The position numbers were made by a program, and so were the translations under genes. The notes under the pieces are model-generated. The model worked only from the letters and a program-made list of their open reading frames with translations. It was not told the origin of the DNA and searched no databases. Below, one piece after another: positions 1 to 8,625 of a stretch of 64,000 nucleotides of DNA. Numbering within the stretch: the first letter of the stretch is position 1; each line of letters starts with the position of its first letter. The DNA is from Acidimicrobiia bacterium (lineage in GTDB: Bacteria > Actinomycetota > Acidimicrobiia > Acidimicrobiales > Bin134), in contig VYEX01000005.1 in NCBI GenBank assembly GCA_009842675.1, positions 17,500 to 81,499 of the forward strand, written 5' to 3'.

Positions 1-532
1 GCACCTGGTCTTGCTGGATAGTTCCGTCGGCTAACGCCGCTCTCATGCCGGCGGAAACGCCGCTGCCGGGTTGGCCCGATTCCTCGTCACTTACGAAGAG
101 AGCGGTCACCGAGCCTCTTGGCCGGCACCCAGACCGGCCGATGGCCCGGAGTGCCTCCAAGATGGCGCAAATGCCGGCTTTCTGGTCAGCGGACCCTCGG
201 CCCCAGATCTCTCGGTCGATGATCGAGGCAGCAAAGGGATCGGCTCGCTCGGTCCCGGCCCAGTGCCTTGTCCAGTCGTCGGCATGCACGGTGTCGAGAT
301 GCCCCGCCAAAACCAGCGATGGGCGACCATGGCCGACACCGGCATAGACATTGGCCCGGGTGTCGTCGAATGAGACCAGCGCCCTTTGTTCCCAAGAGTC
401 GTCCAGCTGATCGTGTACCCATCGGGCGAAATCCCCTTCTTGGGGTGTCACGCTGGGTATGGCGATGGCCTGTTGGAGGAGCTCCACCAGCGCGTCGGCA
501 TCCACCGACTCGGCGACGGCCTCGGGGTTCAT
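1..532 (-). CDS. M20-family metallopeptidase/deacylase, N-terminal part (cut by window edge)
   Basis: Reading leftwards from an ATG at 532, about 177 residues are visible before the sequence runs out. They carry the co-catalytic zinc motif LAGHLDTV (His78, Asp80), the WGRGSADQKAG segment with the bridging Asp (about 116) and VSDEESG with the catalytic Glu pair (about 150-151). These are the hallmarks of the ArgE/DapE/aminoacylase/CPG2 family, zinc enzymes that hydrolyse amide or peptide bonds. The substrate cannot be told from this part. The ATG overlaps the stop codon of the upstream ROK regulator (ATGA), so the two are probably translationally coupled. The C-terminal half lies outside the window. 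Confidence 0.85.
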   Translation of the reverse strand, partial: MNPEAVAESVDADALVELLQQAIAIPSVTPQEGDFARWVHDQLDDSWEQRALVSFDDTRANVYAGVGHGRPSLVLAGHLDTVHADDWTRHWAGTERADPFAASIIDREIWGRGSADQKAGICAILEALRAIGRSGCRPRGSVTALFVSDEESGQPGSGVSAGMRAALADGTIQQDQV

Positions 533-1713
533 CGAGGGCGCCCCAATGAGTCGGTCACCAGCGACTCGTGCAGCTCGTCGAGTGCTCGCGACACAGCCCC
601 AAGAAACGTGGCCCGCCGCCCAAGTGTCGAGGCAAAGACCTCCACTGGCTGGGGGAGCCGTCGGCGCAACTCGGCATTGACGGCTTCCACGAACACTGGA
701 TTGGCGCCCACTCCACCGCCGAAGACAATCCGCTCCGGGTCTGTCAAAAGGCACACCTGCATGACGGCGCTCGCCATGGCCTCCGCCGCGCTTTCCAAGA
801 CATGAGCGGCTGCCGAGTCTCCCCGGGCAGCGGCGTCAAAGATCTCGGGCACGTCGGCGCTGCCATGCAGCTTGGTCGTGAATCCGGATTCGGCGGCCTG
901 TCCGAATTGCTTGCGGATGGCTGGTGCCGATGAAACGTCTTCCAAGATGAGGGGGGCGCTTGAATCGTCAGGGGAGTAGTTGAGCACCAGCGATCCCACC
1001 TCCCCGGCGGCACCAGTTCCTCCGCGGTACAGCTCCCCGCCCACGATGATGCCCATACCGATTCCGGTGCCGATCGAGATGGCCGCAAAGTTGGTCTGGT
1101 CGATGTCCAGGTCGGCTTCGGCCAGCGCCGCCAGGTTCACATCGTTGTCCACGTGGACATCCATCTTGAGAAGCTCTTCGAGCTTTGCTCGTACTCGCAG
1201 ACCCTCGAATCCCGGCAGATTCAAGGCCTGTTCGACACTGTCAGAATGCGGGCGGTAGATGCCGGGGATGCCGATACAGGCCGAACCGGCTTGGCCTCCG
1301 ATCTCTGACAGCATCTGATGAGCCGTTTCCGCGACCCGGTTGAGAGCGGTCTCGGCGTTCGGTCCGGTCTCCAGCTCCTGTTCGGAGACCACGGTCCCCA
1401 AGAGGTTTGCCACACCGACGATGATCTTTGTGGCGCCGACATCGGCCGCCACCACGAACCCGGCCTCCGGCACGAACTCGTAAAGCATGGCCGGGCGGCC
1501 CACATTCCCGGAGGTGGTGGGCGTGTTGGCCAGGCGGATCAAACCCGATGACTCCAAATCGGCCACCAGATTGGAGACCGTTGGCTTGGACAACCCGGTT
1601 ACACGGGCAATGTCGGCCCGGGAAATGCCCTGGGGTGCAGCATCGAACATGGCATCGACGATGCGCTGCCCGTTCAACAGCCGAAGCAGTCGGGAGTCGG
1701 AGGCCCCTCTCAC
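529..1713 (-). CDS. ROK-family transcriptional regulator / sugar-kinase-like protein
   Basis: A 394-residue protein with an N-terminal winged helix-turn-helix (about residues 22-60, GLSKPTVSNLVADLESSGLI) followed by an actin-fold ROK domain. That domain shows the first phosphate-binding segment (ADVGATKIIVG, about 90), CIGIPG (about 145), VDNDVNLAALAE (about 190) and SIGTGIGMGIIVGGELYRGG (about 215). The usual ROK CxCGxxGCxE zinc motif is not seen after GEVGSLVL, so this is a zinc-less variant. Family members are sugar-responsive repressors (NagC/XylR type) or kinases; the HTH favours a regulator. The start is GTG at 1713, because the upstream in-frame ATG meets a stop after four codons. It is coupled to the M20 peptidase downstream, a possible target. 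Confidence 0.88.
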   Translation of the reverse strand: MRGASDSRLLRLLNGQRIVDAMFDAAPQGISRADIARVTGLSKPTVSNLVADLESSGLIRLANTPTTSGNVGRPAMLYEFVPEAGFVVAADVGATKIIVGVANLLGTVVSEQELETGPNAETALNRVAETAHQMLSEIGGQAGSACIGIPGIYRPHSDSVEQALNLPGFEGLRVRAKLEELLKMDVHVDNDVNLAALAEADLDIDQTNFAAISIGTGIGMGIIVGGELYRGGTGAAGEVGSLVLNYSPDDSSAPLILEDVSSAPAIRKQFGQAAESGFTTKLHGSADVPEIFDAAARGDSAAAHVLESAAEAMASAVMQVCLLTDPERIVFGGGVGANPVFVEAVNAELRRRLPQPVEVFASTLGRRATFLGAVSRALDELHESLVTDSLGRPR

Positions 1714-1732
1714 TAGTTTGTAAGCATAACTA
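1714..1732. promoter_or_regulatory. Short inverted repeat just upstream of the ROK gene
   Basis: TAGTT (1714-1718) and AACTA (1728-1732) form a 5-bp dyad with a 9-bp spacer directly in front of the ROK start codon, in an AT-richer patch. ROK regulators often bind AT-rich palindromes at their own promoters, so an autoregulatory operator is possible. The dyad is short and could be chance. Confidence 0.22.
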
Positions 1733-1807
1733 ACAAAGAAACCCCATGCAAGAGCCTCTCAGTGGAATTCTTGGGAATTGGAGAAGTCTTGCCGGGCAGC
1801 CCAGGGA

Positions 1808-2827
1808 TCAGCAGAACACGGGGGCGATGACGTCGGCGAAGGTGCGCATCCAGCCCTCTTTGTCCTCCATGAACTGGGCCAAGACCATCTTGTTGACGCC
1901 CCGCTCGGCCAACTCGGTCAAGCGGTCAATGCAGTATTCGGGCGGGCCGGCAATGGTGCCCCGACTGGCCAGGAACTCGGTGAGGCCATGCTTGTCGGCC
2001 AGCCCGGCGTTCACGTTGGCGCCGTCGGCGAAGGCGTGGTGGCGGCTGTCGTACTCGGCCATCATGGCGGCTACCCGCGGTTTGATGTCCTCCGGCAGTC
2101 CTTTGCCGTCCATGTGGAACCGGTAGACGTGGTTGGCGGTGCCCGCGATCAGGAACTTGATCTGCTCCAGGCCGGCCTCCTCCGACTCGGCGAACAGCAG
2201 GTTGGCGAACCACCACACCTCGATCTCGTCGGGGTCTCGGCCCACGGAGCGGGCCCCTTGGGCGATGTTGTCCAACACGATTTCGCACACGTCAGCGGGC
2301 AGGCTGTTGGAGAGGATCACTCCGTCGGCAATCTGGCCGGCCATGTACTGGGTGCGGGGGCCTTCGGCGGCTATCCACACCGGGACAGGGGCGGGACCCC
2401 AGCGCATGTGCAGGTCCTTGCCCTGCCAGCGGGCAGTCTCGCGGTTGCTGAGCGCTTTGACCGCCGCGGTGTAGTCCCGGAGGTAGTCCACCGATGCCGG
2501 TTTCTCTCCGATGTTGAGCAGCGCGCTGTCGCCTGAGGCGATCCCGTAGCGGAACCGCCCACCGGAGATCTGTTGGAGCGCCATGGCCGTCGATGCAGCC
2601 GCCGCCGGGTGGCGGGTGACGGGATTGGTAACGGTGGTGGCCAGCAGAGCATTCTCGGTGTGGTTGGCGGCCACTGAAAGGGTGAGGAAGGGGTCGGCCC
2701 ACAGCGACTGGGAATCGCCCGCCACCACCATGGAGAACCCGGAGCTCTCCACTTGGCGAGCCCAAGCTCCGTAGGTGGTGAGGTCTTCGGGGACCTTCCC
2801 GGTGCCGAATGCGATGGATGCGCTCAT
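1808..2827 (-). CDS. LLM-class (luciferase-like) F420/FMN-dependent oxidoreductase
   Basis: About 339 residues with the bacterial-luciferase TIM-barrel pattern: an N-terminal strand (IAFGTGKVPEDL), GFSMVVAGDSQSLWADPF, the TVTNPVTRHP segment and LQQISGGRFRYGIASGDSAL, which resembles the cofactor-phosphate region of F420-dependent reductases (MER/FGD type). Actinobacterial members mostly use F420; the substrate is not predictable. The start at 2827 (MSASIAFG) was preferred over an ATG at 2851, because that one leaves only about 11 bp to the divergent acyl-CoA ligase gene and adds a tail unlike the family. Confidence 0.85.
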   Translation of the reverse strand: MSASIAFGTGKVPEDLTTYGAWARQVESSGFSMVVAGDSQSLWADPFLTLSVAANHTENALLATTVTNPVTRHPAAAASTAMALQQISGGRFRYGIASGDSALLNIGEKPASVDYLRDYTAAVKALSNRETARWQGKDLHMRWGPAPVPVWIAAEGPRTQYMAGQIADGVILSNSLPADVCEIVLDNIAQGARSVGRDPDEIEVWWFANLLFAESEEAGLEQIKFLIAGTANHVYRFHMDGKGLPEDIKPRVAAMMAEYDSRHHAFADGANVNAGLADKHGLTEFLASRGTIAGPPEYCIDRLTELAERGVNKMVLAQFMEDKEGWMRTFADVIAPVFC

Positions 2828-2862
2828 GGCTTGAGGATAGAGGCCTCTCATAGCATGGGCCG

Positions 2863-4389
2863 GTGCAGGACGTCGCTCCGATCGACTTCAGCGACCCCCT
2901 GTCGCTGGGGCCGCTGCTGGAACGGGCGGTGGTCGCAGTTCCCGACAAGACCGCCCTGGTGGGAGCGCGGGGACGGCATACGTATGCCGAACTAGTCGAC
3001 GAGGTGTCCCGGACCGCCGCTGCCCTACACGAATTGGGGGTGCGAGCCGGCGACCGGGTGGCGGTATCGCTGGCCAACGACATAGACATCGTGACCGCCC
3101 TCATGGGCATCTGGGCCCAGGGGGCGGTGTTCGTGGGGGTTCACACCGTGCTGGCCCCACCGGAGAAGCGCTATCTGATCGATGACTGCGAGCCCTCGCT
3201 ATACATCACTGCGGATGCCGATGAACGTGTTGGTATTCCCCGGGTGGTTGGCCTGGACGAATGGCGGTTGAGGGTGGCCGAGGCAGAGCCCCTGGACCCC
3301 TGGCCCGAGTGCGATCCATTGGCGGTGGCGGCCATCGCCTATACCTCGGGCACCACCGGCAACCCCAAAGGAGTGATGCACAGCCAGCACAATGCCCTGT
3401 TGCCGGGGGCGGTGGCCGTTGCCCGGGGAAGCTACAACGCCAACGATGTGTTCCTGTGCGTCCAGCCCTTGACGATTTTGAACTTGCAAGTGCTCAACCC
3501 GCTGACCACCGTCCAAGCCCAGGCCACCTGCGCCCTTGCCGATCGCCACGACCCGGTTTCGCTGGCCCGCTGGATCAAGCGGGAGGGGGTTACCCATTTT
3601 GCGGTGGTGCCCACGGTGGCTTACGACCTGCTGACCCACCCCGATGTCCATCCCGACGATCTGGCCACCGTTACCAAGCCCCGGGTGGGGGGCGCGGCGA
3701 TGTCCGAGTCGGTCAAGCTGCTGTTCGAGGAGAGGTTTGGGATCAAACCGGCCACCAGCTACGCCCTCACCGAGGGACCCACGCTGGTGACCCGCCAAGA
3801 CACCGGCCGGCCAATCATCGAGGGAAGCTGCGGGCGGCCGCTGCCCCACATCCAAGTTCTGGTGCTTGACGACGACGATCGGCCAGTGCCACCCGGGGAA
3901 GTGGGGGAGATCTGCTTTGGCCCCCGCCAGGACGGCCCTTGGGCTGGGGTCTACCGCACCATGCTGGGCTACTGGGGCCGTTCCGAGCTGTCGGCCGACG
4001 CGCTGCGAGGCGGAATAGTCCACTCCGGCGACTTGGGACGATTCGACGCCGACGGCGAGCTGTGCATCGTGGAGCGTCGCAGCCAGCTGATCATTCGGGG
4101 TGGCAACAACATCTATCCCGCCGAGATCGAGCGGGTGCTGGGGGCCGACAGCCGGGTAGCCGAATGCTGCGTGGTCGGCCGTCCCGACGACCGCCTCGGT
4201 GAGGCGGTTTTGGCTTTCGTGCAGCCCGCCCCTGATGTGGAGGTCGGGGTCGAAGACCTGATGGCGTTGTGCCGGGCCAACCTTGCCCCCTACAAGGTCC
4301 CCGATGAGGTCTGCTTTGTGGAAGCCTTTCCCCGCAGCCCCTTGGGCAAGATCGCTCGATCCCAAGTACAGGCGATGGCCGCGATGTAA
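2863..4389 (+). CDS. Acyl-CoA synthetase / AMP-dependent ligase (ANL superfamily)
   Basis: A 508-residue adenylate-forming enzyme. The motifs are in order: P-loop YTSGTTGNPKGVMHSQ (about 165), SYALTEGP (A5, about 305), the HSGDLGRFDADGEL Asp (A7, about 390), RRSQLIIRGGNNIYPAEIER hinge (A8, about 405) and SPLGKIARS with the C-terminal catalytic Lys (A10, about 500). It should activate a carboxylic acid to an acyl-AMP and then a CoA thioester. The acid could be a fatty, cyclic or aromatic one; the sequence does not decide. The start is GTG at 2863, divergent from the LLM oxidoreductase gene with a very short shared promoter region. Confidence 0.87.
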   Translation: MQDVAPIDFSDPLSLGPLLERAVVAVPDKTALVGARGRHTYAELVDEVSRTAAALHELGVRAGDRVAVSLANDIDIVTALMGIWAQGAVFVGVHTVLAPPEKRYLIDDCEPSLYITADADERVGIPRVVGLDEWRLRVAEAEPLDPWPECDPLAVAAIAYTSGTTGNPKGVMHSQHNALLPGAVAVARGSYNANDVFLCVQPLTILNLQVLNPLTTVQAQATCALADRHDPVSLARWIKREGVTHFAVVPTVAYDLLTHPDVHPDDLATVTKPRVGGAAMSESVKLLFEERFGIKPATSYALTEGPTLVTRQDTGRPIIEGSCGRPLPHIQVLVLDDDDRPVPPGEVGEICFGPRQDGPWAGVYRTMLGYWGRSELSADALRGGIVHSGDLGRFDADGELCIVERRSQLIIRGGNNIYPAEIERVLGADSRVAECCVVGRPDDRLGEAVLAFVQPAPDVEVGVEDLMALCRANLAPYKVPDEVCFVEAFPRSPLGKIARSQVQAMAAM

Positions 4390-4447
4390 GGTCTGTCCCG
4401 TATTCTGGTTGACTGACGGCATTTCTCCTGCAAAATGGGGTATTTGG

Positions 4448-5818
4448 ATGTACGACCTAACCAACGAGTCGGGCCTGACATTTGCCCTACTAGATGACAT
4501 GAGGGCATGGCGACAGCGCGCCGTTATCGAGCTTGAGCTCAGTGATAGTGACCATGTTTCTGTGGAGTCCACCTACCAGATGCGAATCCCCCTCAGCTTG
4601 ATTCGGAGGTTTCAGCAGGGTGTCAACCTAGGAGATCCCGTCAGACTGGTCTTGCCGTTCATGGTTCGACCCAAGGGGGAACTGCTCCTTGATGTCAATG
4701 TTGTGGGACCAGGGCGTAGTTCGGCATTCATCTTGCTTCGACAAGATGCGGCCAAGATACAAACTGCATATCTGGCTCATCTCAGTGAGTCGACCGGGGA
4801 TATGAAAGGTCGAATCAGCAACCTCTTGGCAGGCATCTGCGCTTATACATCTGATGCCTGGGAGAGGACTCTGGAAGGCCGGCCGCAGTCAAGGCTTGGC
4901 TGGCAAAGGAAACGCCGCAGAGTGGGGCAGGAAAAAATCCTGGCAGGATATTTGCAGACTGACTTGGGATTCAACATTCAGCCGTCTGACATCCTGAAGT
5001 GCCTGGAGGTTCTTGAGGAACCTCGCCTCAAGCTTGTGGAGGCTTTGGGGGAGGGCGAAGTTCAAGACTCTGCTTCTGAGTGCATGCTCCTCGCCATTCC
5101 GTTCATGGCAGACCCACCACGGAATCTGGCTGAGTTGCATCAACTTGCGGAGTCCTTCCAAGAAGCTGTCCACAATCTGAGCGATGACGGTTTAACCGTT
5201 CTGGCCGAGTACGGACGACGGTGGGAGATGTTCATCGACACGGTGGTGCCAGCAGGACAGCTTTGCTCGGTCAAACTGTCTGAGCGAAGGCCATGGCCGA
5301 ATGCTCCGTCGCGGGTCATGAGCCAGGAGGTCGCATTTGGGGATGCTGCCACTTCCCATGTCGAAATCCGGGCTGCCGACCACGGGGTAGTGATTCGGAA
5401 GCCAAAGATCTACGACCTAGCCGAAAAGAAGAGTGGCTTTGAAGTGGTAGATGCAACTCGTGTGACCGCCGACGCTGTGGCGTTCTATGCGTCGAACGAT
5501 GATCGCCCCTACCGAGCCAAGATCAGTGTGGAGGTGTGGCCTCGACGATTTAGCCGTCTGCTGGTTAACTGGCTACTTGTCTTGATCGTTCTTGCCGGTG
5601 TAGCGGTTGCAAGGATGACTGGTGGTAACGACCTCGTAGACGCGCTGGCACTGATGGCGTTCCCGCTCACTCTGGCAGGTGCTGTCGTGCTGGCTCGGGA
5701 GACCACCCCATTAGCGGAGAGGCTTCTTCGCCGGTCCAGATATCGGCTTGGGCTATTCATTTCTGGGCTATGGGTTGTCATCCTTGTGCGTATGCTCTTG
5801 AGTGCCGATCTGTTTTGA
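4448..5818 (+). CDS. Unknown protein with C-terminal membrane segments
   Basis: A 456-residue protein I do not recognise. About 360 residues are soluble and mixed alpha/beta, with a basic stretch (WQRKRRRVGQEKI, about 150). They are followed by three hydrophobic segments: about 375-395 (LLVNWLLVLIVLAGVAVARM), 400-420 (ALMAFPLTLAGAVVLA) and 435-455 (LGLFISGLWVVILVRMLL). This suggests a cytoplasmic domain anchored by the C-terminus. The start is ATG at 4448 after a GGGG patch; the frame is open further upstream, but that part overlaps the ligase gene. Base composition is visibly less GC-rich than in neighbours, suggesting acquisition. It is followed by a 56-residue basic protein gene. Confidence 0.7.
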   Translation: MYDLTNESGLTFALLDDMRAWRQRAVIELELSDSDHVSVESTYQMRIPLSLIRRFQQGVNLGDPVRLVLPFMVRPKGELLLDVNVVGPGRSSAFILLRQDAAKIQTAYLAHLSESTGDMKGRISNLLAGICAYTSDAWERTLEGRPQSRLGWQRKRRRVGQEKILAGYLQTDLGFNIQPSDILKCLEVLEEPRLKLVEALGEGEVQDSASECMLLAIPFMADPPRNLAELHQLAESFQEAVHNLSDDGLTVLAEYGRRWEMFIDTVVPAGQLCSVKLSERRPWPNAPSRVMSQEVAFGDAATSHVEIRAADHGVVIRKPKIYDLAEKKSGFEVVDATRVTADAVAFYASNDDRPYRAKISVEVWPRRFSRLLVNWLLVLIVLAGVAVARMTGGNDLVDALALMAFPLTLAGAVVLARETTPLAERLLRRSRYRLGLFISGLWVVILVRMLLSADLF

Positions 5819-5894
5819 TCGAGAGCGTCAAGCGCAGTCTTGCAGCTTGTAGGGTGACTGTAGGCCAATTGGTTTTAGGGGATAGGAGTTCGAC

Positions 5895-6065
5895 ATGGCC
5901 AAGAATGGAGCTAAGGGGGGAGGCCGTGTCGGAGCAGTAACGGGGCGCAGTCAGGTGCGTAACCCCCAAACTGGGCTGTGGGTCAAGCGCGATTCTTCAA
6001 CTGGGCGCTTTAAGGCCGTGAAGAGAAGCGGCGGGCAGTTTAAAGGCGTGCGTAGAGAGGTATGA
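5895..6065 (+). CDS. Small basic protein (56 aa), TGRSQVxNPxTGxWxKRD type
   Basis: A 56-codon gene with a clear ribosome-binding site (AGGAG at 5884-5888, 6 bases before the ATG). The product is Gly- and Lys/Arg-rich: a GAKGGGRVGAV start, then VTGRSQVRNPQTGLWVKRD and a FKGVRREV end, with no Cys and no membrane segment. From memory, similar very short proteins with the GRSQVxNPxTGxWxKRD core occur as uncharacterised proteins in many bacteria, which supports a real gene; I cannot run the comparison. It lies 76 bp after the unknown membrane protein and shares its lower GC. The function is unknown; the charge would fit nucleic-acid binding. Confidence 0.72.
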   Translation: MAKNGAKGGGRVGAVTGRSQVRNPQTGLWVKRDSSTGRFKAVKRSGGQFKGVRREV

Positions 6066-6104
6066 CAGCAACCTAGATATCAACCTGGCATTAGGCAGCC
6101 AGCA

Positions 6105-6638
6105 GTGCCCGCTAGTCACCAACGCCAATCGGATAAGGAACCGGCTGACTTCGAGGACGTGACGGAGTGGTGGCTGGACCCAGAGGCGGAGGAGGCCATG
6201 CTGGCCGCCCAGACCGAGTGCACCTTCATCTGGGCCAACAAGGAGGGGTGGCCGGTGGGGGTCATCATGAGCTTCATTTGGCGCCGGGGACGGTTTTGGC
6301 TCACGGCCAGTGGCCAGCGGGCCCGCATCGCCGCGGTGCGCCGAGACCCCCGAGTGTGCTTGGTGGTGACCAGCACCGGCGCGGCGGGGGTGCCCCGCAG
6401 GCAGACGGTGACCTACAAGGGCATATGCCGCCTCCACGACGATGACGAGACCAAAGCCTGGTTCTACCCGGAGCTGGCCGCTGCACTGCACCCTGATGAG
6501 GAGATGCAGAGCCACTTCACCCGGTTCCTGGACTCTCCCCGGCGGGTGATCCTCGAGGTGGAACCCACCCAGCGCATCTCATTCGACGGCACCAAGCAGT
6601 CGGCCGCCACCGCAGCGTGGATTGAGGACACTCGCTGA
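6105..6638 (+). CDS. Split-barrel flavoprotein (pyridoxamine-phosphate-oxidase-like)
   Basis: A 177-residue protein of the PNPOx-like/FDOR fold. The centre has the typical strands: GVIMSFIWRRGRFWLTASGQ (about 55-75), RIAAVRRDPRVCLVVTST (about 77-95) and TVTYKGICRLHDDDE (about 105-120), then a late RRVILEVEPTQRISFDG strand. Such proteins bind FMN or F420 and reduce small substrates. The acidic N-terminus (ADFEDVTEWW) is not part of the core fold. The start is GTG at 6105. It stands alone, with 26 bp to the convergent ABC permease gene. Confidence 0.72.
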   Translation: MPASHQRQSDKEPADFEDVTEWWLDPEAEEAMLAAQTECTFIWANKEGWPVGVIMSFIWRRGRFWLTASGQRARIAAVRRDPRVCLVVTSTGAAGVPRRQTVTYKGICRLHDDDETKAWFYPELAAALHPDEEMQSHFTRFLDSPRRVILEVEPTQRISFDGTKQSAATAAWIEDTR

Positions 6639-6665
6639 TCTAGAGGATCTGCGCCGCTGGGAAGC

Positions 6666-8615
6666 TCAGACCGCGGCAGGAGGGCGGAGGCGGTCGGCAA
6701 TGGCCCGGGTGAGTCGGTCGAGGATGCTGGCCAGCAGCACGATGGCAATGCCGGCCTCGAAGCCCCGGCCCACCGCGTCGCTGCGTCGCAGGCCCCGGAC
6801 GGCCTCCAGGCCCAGTCCGCCACCGCCGACCAGTCCGGCGATAACCACCATGGCCAGGATCAGCATGATCACCTGGTTCACCGCCACCATCAGCTCCGGT
6901 GCGGCCAGCGGCATCTCAACCCGGCGCAAACGCTGGCCGCGAGTGGCGCCAAAGCTCTCGGCGGCCTCGTGGATCTCTGCTGGTACTCGGCGCAATCCCA
7001 GGTCGGTGTAGTGGACCGCAGCAGGAAGGGCGTAGATCACCGAAGCGATGATGCCGGGGATGCGGCCCACGTGGAAGAGGGTGATCACCGGTACCAGCAG
7101 CACAAAGCTGGGGATGGTCTGGAAGAAGTCCAGCACCGGCTTCAAGGCCGTTCGGAGCAGATCATTGTGGGAGCTCATTATCCCCACCGGCACACCGATG
7201 ATCAGCGTGATGGCCACCCCCACGATGGTCTGAGCCAAAGTGTCCATGGACAGAGCCCACATGCCTAAGAACCCGATGGCGAACAACGCTGCTCCGATGC
7301 CGATGGCCAAACGGATGCCCCGAGCCCACAGACCAAGGACCACGCCGATCCCGATCATGGCTGGCCACGGGATGTCGGACGCGAGCAGTTCTCGAAGCGG
7401 GGTGACGAATTCGAGGGTGACGAAGTCGCTGAACGGACCGGTGCCTATGCCCGAGCCGCCGATGTCGTACAGGTTGTCCCGCGCCCAATCAGTGGCGTCG
7501 TCCACATAGGGGGCGAACTGCCAATTCAGCGACTCGGGGAACTTGTTGTGGCCCAGCAAACCGCCGACGATGCCCACTGCCGAGACCGCTAGGGCGAGCC
7601 ACTTGATGGGCCGGGCATCGCGACCGGGGTCGGCGGTGGCGATGCCGGTGGAGAAGCGATCGAGCACGATGGCCATGATCACGATGGCGATGCCGGCCTC
7701 CGATGCCTTTCCCACCTCGATGCTCTGCATGGCCCGCAGCACCACTTGGCCCAGTCCGCCCGCGCCGATGAAGGCGGCGATGACCACCATGCTCATGGCC
7801 AGCATGGTGGTCTGGTTCATGCCCGCAAAAATGGCTGGTCGGGCTTGGGGTAGGCGCACTAGCCGCAGCGTCTGGCGCTCGGTGGCCCCGAACATCTCTG
7901 ATGCTTCAACGGTGACTTGGGGAACGGTCCGAAGCCCCACCTCGGTGAGCCTCACCACCGGAGCGAGGGCGAAGATCACTGTGGAGATCAACGCCGGAAC
8001 CCGTCCGACCCCAAAAAGCAGTACGAACGGAATCAAATAGACAAACCCCGGCATGGTCTGCATGGCGTCCAAGGTGGGGCGGACCACCCTGGCCACCGCG
8101 TCACTGCGCCAGGCTGCGATGCCCAGCGGAATGCCGATGACCATGGATATGAGAACCGACACTCCCATCAGAGCAAGGGTGGCGAAGGACTCCTCCCAAA
8201 GGTCGATCACTCCAATCAGCGACACACTGGCCAGGCCCAGCACTCCGGCCACCCGCCCCCGGGTCCACCACAGACCAACACCGGTGAACAGCGGGTAGGA
8301 GTACCACGGGAACCACCTGAGGATGGATTCCAACCGGCGGATGCCCCAGTCGATGACGTCGGTGATGGGGTTCAAGAAGACGGTGTACAGCCAGTGGGAA
8401 GTTTGGTTGTTGATCAGCCATCGTCGGGCCCGGTCGATGGGGTCGGCCAGCCCGATGTCCCAGGACTCCGGAAAGACGTCGAAATTGGTAAACAGCCGGA
8501 AGAGCAGAACCAGCACCACGATGGCGCCGACGGCCAGGATGAAACGCGCCAGCCGGCTGTCTGACGCGGTTAGAAGCCCGTTGGCCTTGCGGCGGGCCTC
8601 GGTCACATTTGTCAT
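6666..8615 (-). CDS. Glycine betaine/proline-type ABC transporter permease, two permease domains in one chain
   Basis: A 649-residue membrane protein holding two complete binding-protein-dependent permease domains in tandem. Domain 1 (about 130-330) carries the cytoplasmic coupling loop EASEMFGATERQTLRLVRLP; domain 2 (about 445-640) carries EAAESFGATRGQRLRRVEMP. Both contain the family stretches QTMPGFVYLIPFVLLFGVGR and QTIPSFVLLVPVITLFHVGR. ProW/OpuAB proteins normally have one such domain and dimerise, so this chain could form the whole membrane pore. It lies 10 bp after the ProV-like ATPase gene in the same operon. Betaine, proline betaine or choline uptake is inferred from family and from the neighbouring betA. 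Confidence 0.9.
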   Translation of the reverse strand: MTNVTEARRKANGLLTASDSRLARFILAVGAIVVLVLLFRLFTNFDVFPESWDIGLADPIDRARRWLINNQTSHWLYTVFLNPITDVIDWGIRRLESILRWFPWYSYPLFTGVGLWWTRGRVAGVLGLASVSLIGVIDLWEESFATLALMGVSVLISMVIGIPLGIAAWRSDAVARVVRPTLDAMQTMPGFVYLIPFVLLFGVGRVPALISTVIFALAPVVRLTEVGLRTVPQVTVEASEMFGATERQTLRLVRLPQARPAIFAGMNQTTMLAMSMVVIAAFIGAGGLGQVVLRAMQSIEVGKASEAGIAIVIMAIVLDRFSTGIATADPGRDARPIKWLALAVSAVGIVGGLLGHNKFPESLNWQFAPYVDDATDWARDNLYDIGGSGIGTGPFSDFVTLEFVTPLRELLASDIPWPAMIGIGVVLGLWARGIRLAIGIGAALFAIGFLGMWALSMDTLAQTIVGVAITLIIGVPVGIMSSHNDLLRTALKPVLDFFQTIPSFVLLVPVITLFHVGRIPGIIASVIYALPAAVHYTDLGLRRVPAEIHEAAESFGATRGQRLRRVEMPLAAPELMVAVNQVIMLILAMVVIAGLVGGGGLGLEAVRGLRRSDAVGRGFEAGIAIVLLASILDRLTRAIADRLRPPAAV

Positions 8616-8625
8616 GGCACCATTG

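Noticed and set aside
3199..4572. 457-codon open frame on the minus strand opposite the acyl-CoA ligase
   Set aside because: Low-complexity Gly/His/Arg composition and a complete, motif-bearing gene on the other strand mark it as a shadow.
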